The notes beneath the pieces were generated by a model. The model ran no database searches. It saw only the letters and a list, made by a program, of their open reading frames with translations, and was not told where the DNA came from. This document shows positions 62,351 to 64,000 of a stretch of DNA of 64,000 nucleotides, one piece after another. The position numbers were made by a program, and so were the translations under genes. Position 1 is the stretch's first letter. Each line of letters opens with the position of its first letter. This DNA comes from Terasakiispira papahanaumokuakeensis (GTDB lineage Bacteria > Pseudomonadota > Gammaproteobacteria > Pseudomonadales > Halomonadaceae). The DNA lies in NCBI RefSeq assembly GCF_001709345.1, contig NZ_MDTQ01000001.1, positions 1,759,865 through 1,823,864 on the forward strand, in the 5' to 3' direction.

Positions 62351-63010
62351 ATGAGAGGTCAACTAATACTTAGTATAGGAGTCTTCTTCGTTGCTCTCGC
62401 GCTCGGATATATGATCGGTGGATCGGGTACGCCCGTTGTGGGGGCAGTAGCGCCAGCCATATTCGGTTTGGTCGCAGCTGCGCTGAGTCTGGTAGCTTCC
62501 GGTCGCATTCCACACTTGGACCCGAGATCCGTCGACGCTAGCCAGCAAACTAATGCCAGTGCACCTGTACGGGTTGGGATAGTGCTGACCACCTTCGCGG
62601 TAGCATTCATCTTCGGTTCAGTTGTTGGGACGATGGCGCGGACGCAGCATTGGTTCGCTCCGGAACCTTCGGCTCCTCCTGCGTTTCCTTGGGCAACTCA
62701 CGAATTGGATCCACCTACGATCAAAAGCGCACTTCAGTGGATTGGGCTCCAGAAAGCACTCCTAGAACGCGGATACACGACCAATGAGATCAATGATCTG
62801 TACGACATTCAGTCAGCGGAGTGGCAGAGATTAGCTGACCAACGCAAGGATCAAGCCATACAGCAGGATTTCTTGCCGCCTATTGATATAGATTTGACGA
62901 AGATTTTAGGGGCTGGGAATGAACATGACGGAAATGACGGATTCAGCCCATATTCACAGGAAGTTCCGTATTTTATCCGGGAGCAAAACCAGCAGCCCAA
63001 GGGCCCATAA
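62351..63010 (+). CDS. Unknown membrane protein at the accessory-region edge
   Basis: 219 residues from the ATG at 62351, chosen because GGAGGGGGG lies directly upstream; a frame from 62282 lacks such a site. Hydrophobic segments: about 4-23 (LILSIGVFFVALALGYMIGG), 27-50 and 79-99. A periplasmic or cytoplasmic C-terminal half follows, with LQWIGLQKALLERGYTTNEI and ending Gln/Pro-rich. Codon use is mixed, with many AGA, ATA and CGG codons unlike the permease before it. No family is recognised. It lies between core genes and intron/satellite remnants. Confidence 0.6.
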   Translation: MRGQLILSIGVFFVALALGYMIGGSGTPVVGAVAPAIFGLVAAALSLVASGRIPHLDPRSVDASQQTNASAPVRVGIVLTTFAVAFIFGSVVGTMARTQHWFAPEPSAPPAFPWATHELDPPTIKSALQWIGLQKALLERGYTTNEINDLYDIQSAEWQRLADQRKDQAIQQDFLPPIDIDLTKILGAGNEHDGNDGFSPYSQEVPYFIREQNQQPKGP

Positions 63011-63123
63011 CGAGTAGTAGTTTTGATTATGTGGAATCAATTATCTCTATCGAGTTCCAGATGTGTCAAATGACTCCAGACAGTGGGTTGTCAGGATGCA
63101 ATGAGCAGCGGGCCATAAAGTAC

Positions 63124-63365
63124 AATCGGTAGCCGAGGGTGCCTAGCCATCAGCCCCACAACACCTTGCATGCGGGTCCGCACAGGGCGTTTCACTCAGG
63201 ATAGTGAAGCTTAATCCAATCCTCTCGTAGCAAGTAAAGACCCTCAGATCTCAGGTAGTCCAGGGACAGTGCCTGATTGATTCCCGGGGTTTTAGCGCTA
63301 CGCCACGGCCCTTTGCTGGCAATGCAGCACGCCACTAGCTTGAACATGAACACCAAGCCGTCAGC
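63124..63365 (-). mobile_element. 3' remnant of a group II (IIC-like) intron with reverse-transcriptase C-terminus
   Basis: On the minus strand the last part of an intron-encoded protein is readable: KGPWRSAKTPGINQAL, then LDYLRSEGLYLLREDWIKLH and YPE, stop at 63192-63194. Just after it comes a domain V-like hairpin, ACGCCCTGTGCGG-ACC-CGCATGCAAGGTGT in pairing terms (about 63158-63190). A domain VI-like segment follows, ending CTACCGATT at 63124. The CGC-type triad and this end are typical of group IIC introns. Everything upstream of the last roughly 55 codons is missing, so it is a 5'-truncated, immobile fossil. The left limit in the protein is approximate. Confidence 0.72.
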
Positions 63366-63396
63366 ACGCCCACCCCTTGACTCCCCCCCTACCCTA

Positions 63397-63744
63397 GGAC
63401 ATTATTCGCGAGCCGCTGCAAAATCAGTGGCCGGGTTTGGTCGCCCGATTCACAAAGGCGCACAGTAGCGCCATCGGTGCTTTTTTGTGCCTGCCAGTTA
63501 TGGCGGGCCGTGCGCGGGAGCCTTCGGGCTGCCGGGTTTCTTTGTGACCGGTCGACCAACCTGCGTACGGTTCGCCTCCAATCCATTTGGTCGTGGAGAG
63601 GCGGACTCTAATCACAAAAGAGTTTTTCGTCATGACGACAGCCGCCCCAACTCAGGCTCATTGTGTCCGCAAGTCTCCCGCGAGTCCGCTCAGGTTTCAC
63701 CACCGAAAGCCGTATCCCCTTCATCAGCTGCCCTTTATCGATAA
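63397..63744 (+). pseudogene. P4-satellite-like ash region, ORF interrupted by one amber codon
   Basis: One reading frame runs AAAKSVAGFGRPIHKGAQ, a TAG at 63466-63468, then RHRCFFVPASYGGPCAGAFG and LPGFFVTGRPTCVRF. This resembles the Ash/Icd-like reading frames in the immunity region of P4-type satellites and related prophages. In those elements the region also makes a small immunity RNA and is overlapped by other frames, so protein coding here is uncertain. The frame after the stop can begin at a GTG (63487) and overlaps the next gene in another frame. Confidence 0.5.
63457..63486 (+). terminator. Hairpin plus U-run in the ash-like region
   Basis: GGCGC (63457-63461) pairs with GCGCC (63468-63472), loop ACAGTA. 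After eight bases a run of six T (63481-63486) follows. It may be a terminator or part of a P4-type immunity RNA. Confidence 0.45.
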
Positions 63745-64000
63745 CGTGCCGGGCAAGCGTGGCCTGTCTTTCTGGGCCGTGCCGAAAACCGGGGGTTACT
63801 CTGGCGGTTGTAAGACCGGCGAATCATTGGCACGGATCTACCTAAAACAGCTCAAAACACACCACACAGATTTCAACGAAGGCCGCCTTCAGAGCATCGT
63901 GCTCGATATGTGCGAGGTTGAGCGCGGTGGTGACCCTGAACAGGGCGCTTTGTGCGGTCAGGTAGTGGGTTTCTTTAGCGAGTTGGAATGCTGGCTGATT
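63632..64000 (+). CDS. Conserved satellite/prophage-associated hypothetical protein, 3' truncated by window end
   Basis: An open frame of 123 codons runs from ATG at 63632 to the last base with no stop. The first 35 residues are basic (SPASPLRFHHRKPYPLHQLP). The core reads GKRGLSFWAVPKTGGYSGGC, then KTGESLARIYLKQLKTHHTD and LQSIVLDMCEVERGGDPEQG, LCGQVVGFFSELECWL. Proteins with this FWxVPxTGGYxGG pattern are, from memory, commonly encoded just after ash-like regions of P4-like elements. The function is not known. AAGAG lies nine bases upstream of the ATG. Its conserved reading frame suggests the element to the right is at least partly intact. Confidence 0.65.
   Translation, partial: MTTAAPTQAHCVRKSPASPLRFHHRKPYPLHQLPFIDNVPGKRGLSFWAVPKTGGYSGGCKTGESLARIYLKQLKTHHTDFNEGRLQSIVLDMCEVERGGDPEQGALCGQVVGFFSELECWLI

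Overview
The window looks like the chromosome of a marine or halotolerant, motile, facultatively anaerobic gammaproteobacterium, possibly of the Oceanospirillales. The evidence is a NhaD-type Na+/H+ antiporter, a TorC/TorA trimethylamine N-oxide (TMAO) respiratory pair behind a perfect FNR box, an E. coli-like menDHBCE menaquinone operon, three tandem chemoreceptors, a DUF1127 protein and a PHB-depolymerase-like enzyme. The genus cannot be fixed from the sequence alone.

Layout. 1-3.1 kb: SBF-type symporter, PDZ-like/YbjQ protein, an AT-rich membrane/coiled-coil protein, then tRNA-Ser(UGA) with its own promoter and terminator. 3.3-7.8 kb: HDOD signalling protein, RNase J-like nuclease, tRNA-Pro(GGG), methyltransferase. 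8.5-16.8 kb: complete dipeptide ABC transporter (dppABCDF order), a LysR regulator and prolidase PepQ, which together look like a dipeptide uptake-and-cleavage unit. 16.9-19.4 kb: HSL-type esterase lacking the usual catalytic Asp, then NhaD. 19.6-26.2 kb: three paralogous dCache chemoreceptors. 26.4-29.7 kb: MocR-type regulator, DUF1127 protein, CbiM under a cobalamin riboswitch. 29.7-33.3 kb: torCA. 33.5-38.1 kb: MacA-MacB-outer-membrane-factor export operon. 38.5-47.8 kb: mixed housekeeping and accessory genes (PhzF, SpoIIAA-like, 2-hydroxyacid dehydrogenase, HtpX, LysR/aldo-keto reductase pair, KefB, Nudix). 48.0-53.9 kb: menDHBCE, overlapping genes. 54.1-62.1 kb: PHB-depolymerase-like protein, CHMI-family protein, VOC protein, IclR regulator, succinate-semialdehyde dehydrogenase, Fe-alcohol dehydrogenase and a permease. 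62.3-64.0 kb: accessory DNA holding an unknown membrane protein, the 3' end of a group II intron and a P4-satellite-like ash region, ending in a gene cut by the window edge.

How genes work together. Menaquinol from the men pathway is the expected electron donor for TorC, which passes electrons to TorA, so the men operon and the FNR-controlled torCA genes probably serve the same anaerobic TMAO respiration. Dpp imports dipeptides and PepQ cleaves X-Pro dipeptides. The dehydrogenase pair near 58-60 kb is consistent with 4-hydroxybutyrate to succinate conversion, by inference only.

The most unusual property is a recurrent pattern of short tandem duplications, mostly 15-17 bp per unit. They lie at gene ends and in intergenic gaps, and, always as 15 bp (5 codons), inside several genes. 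I found at least 18 such loci in this window.
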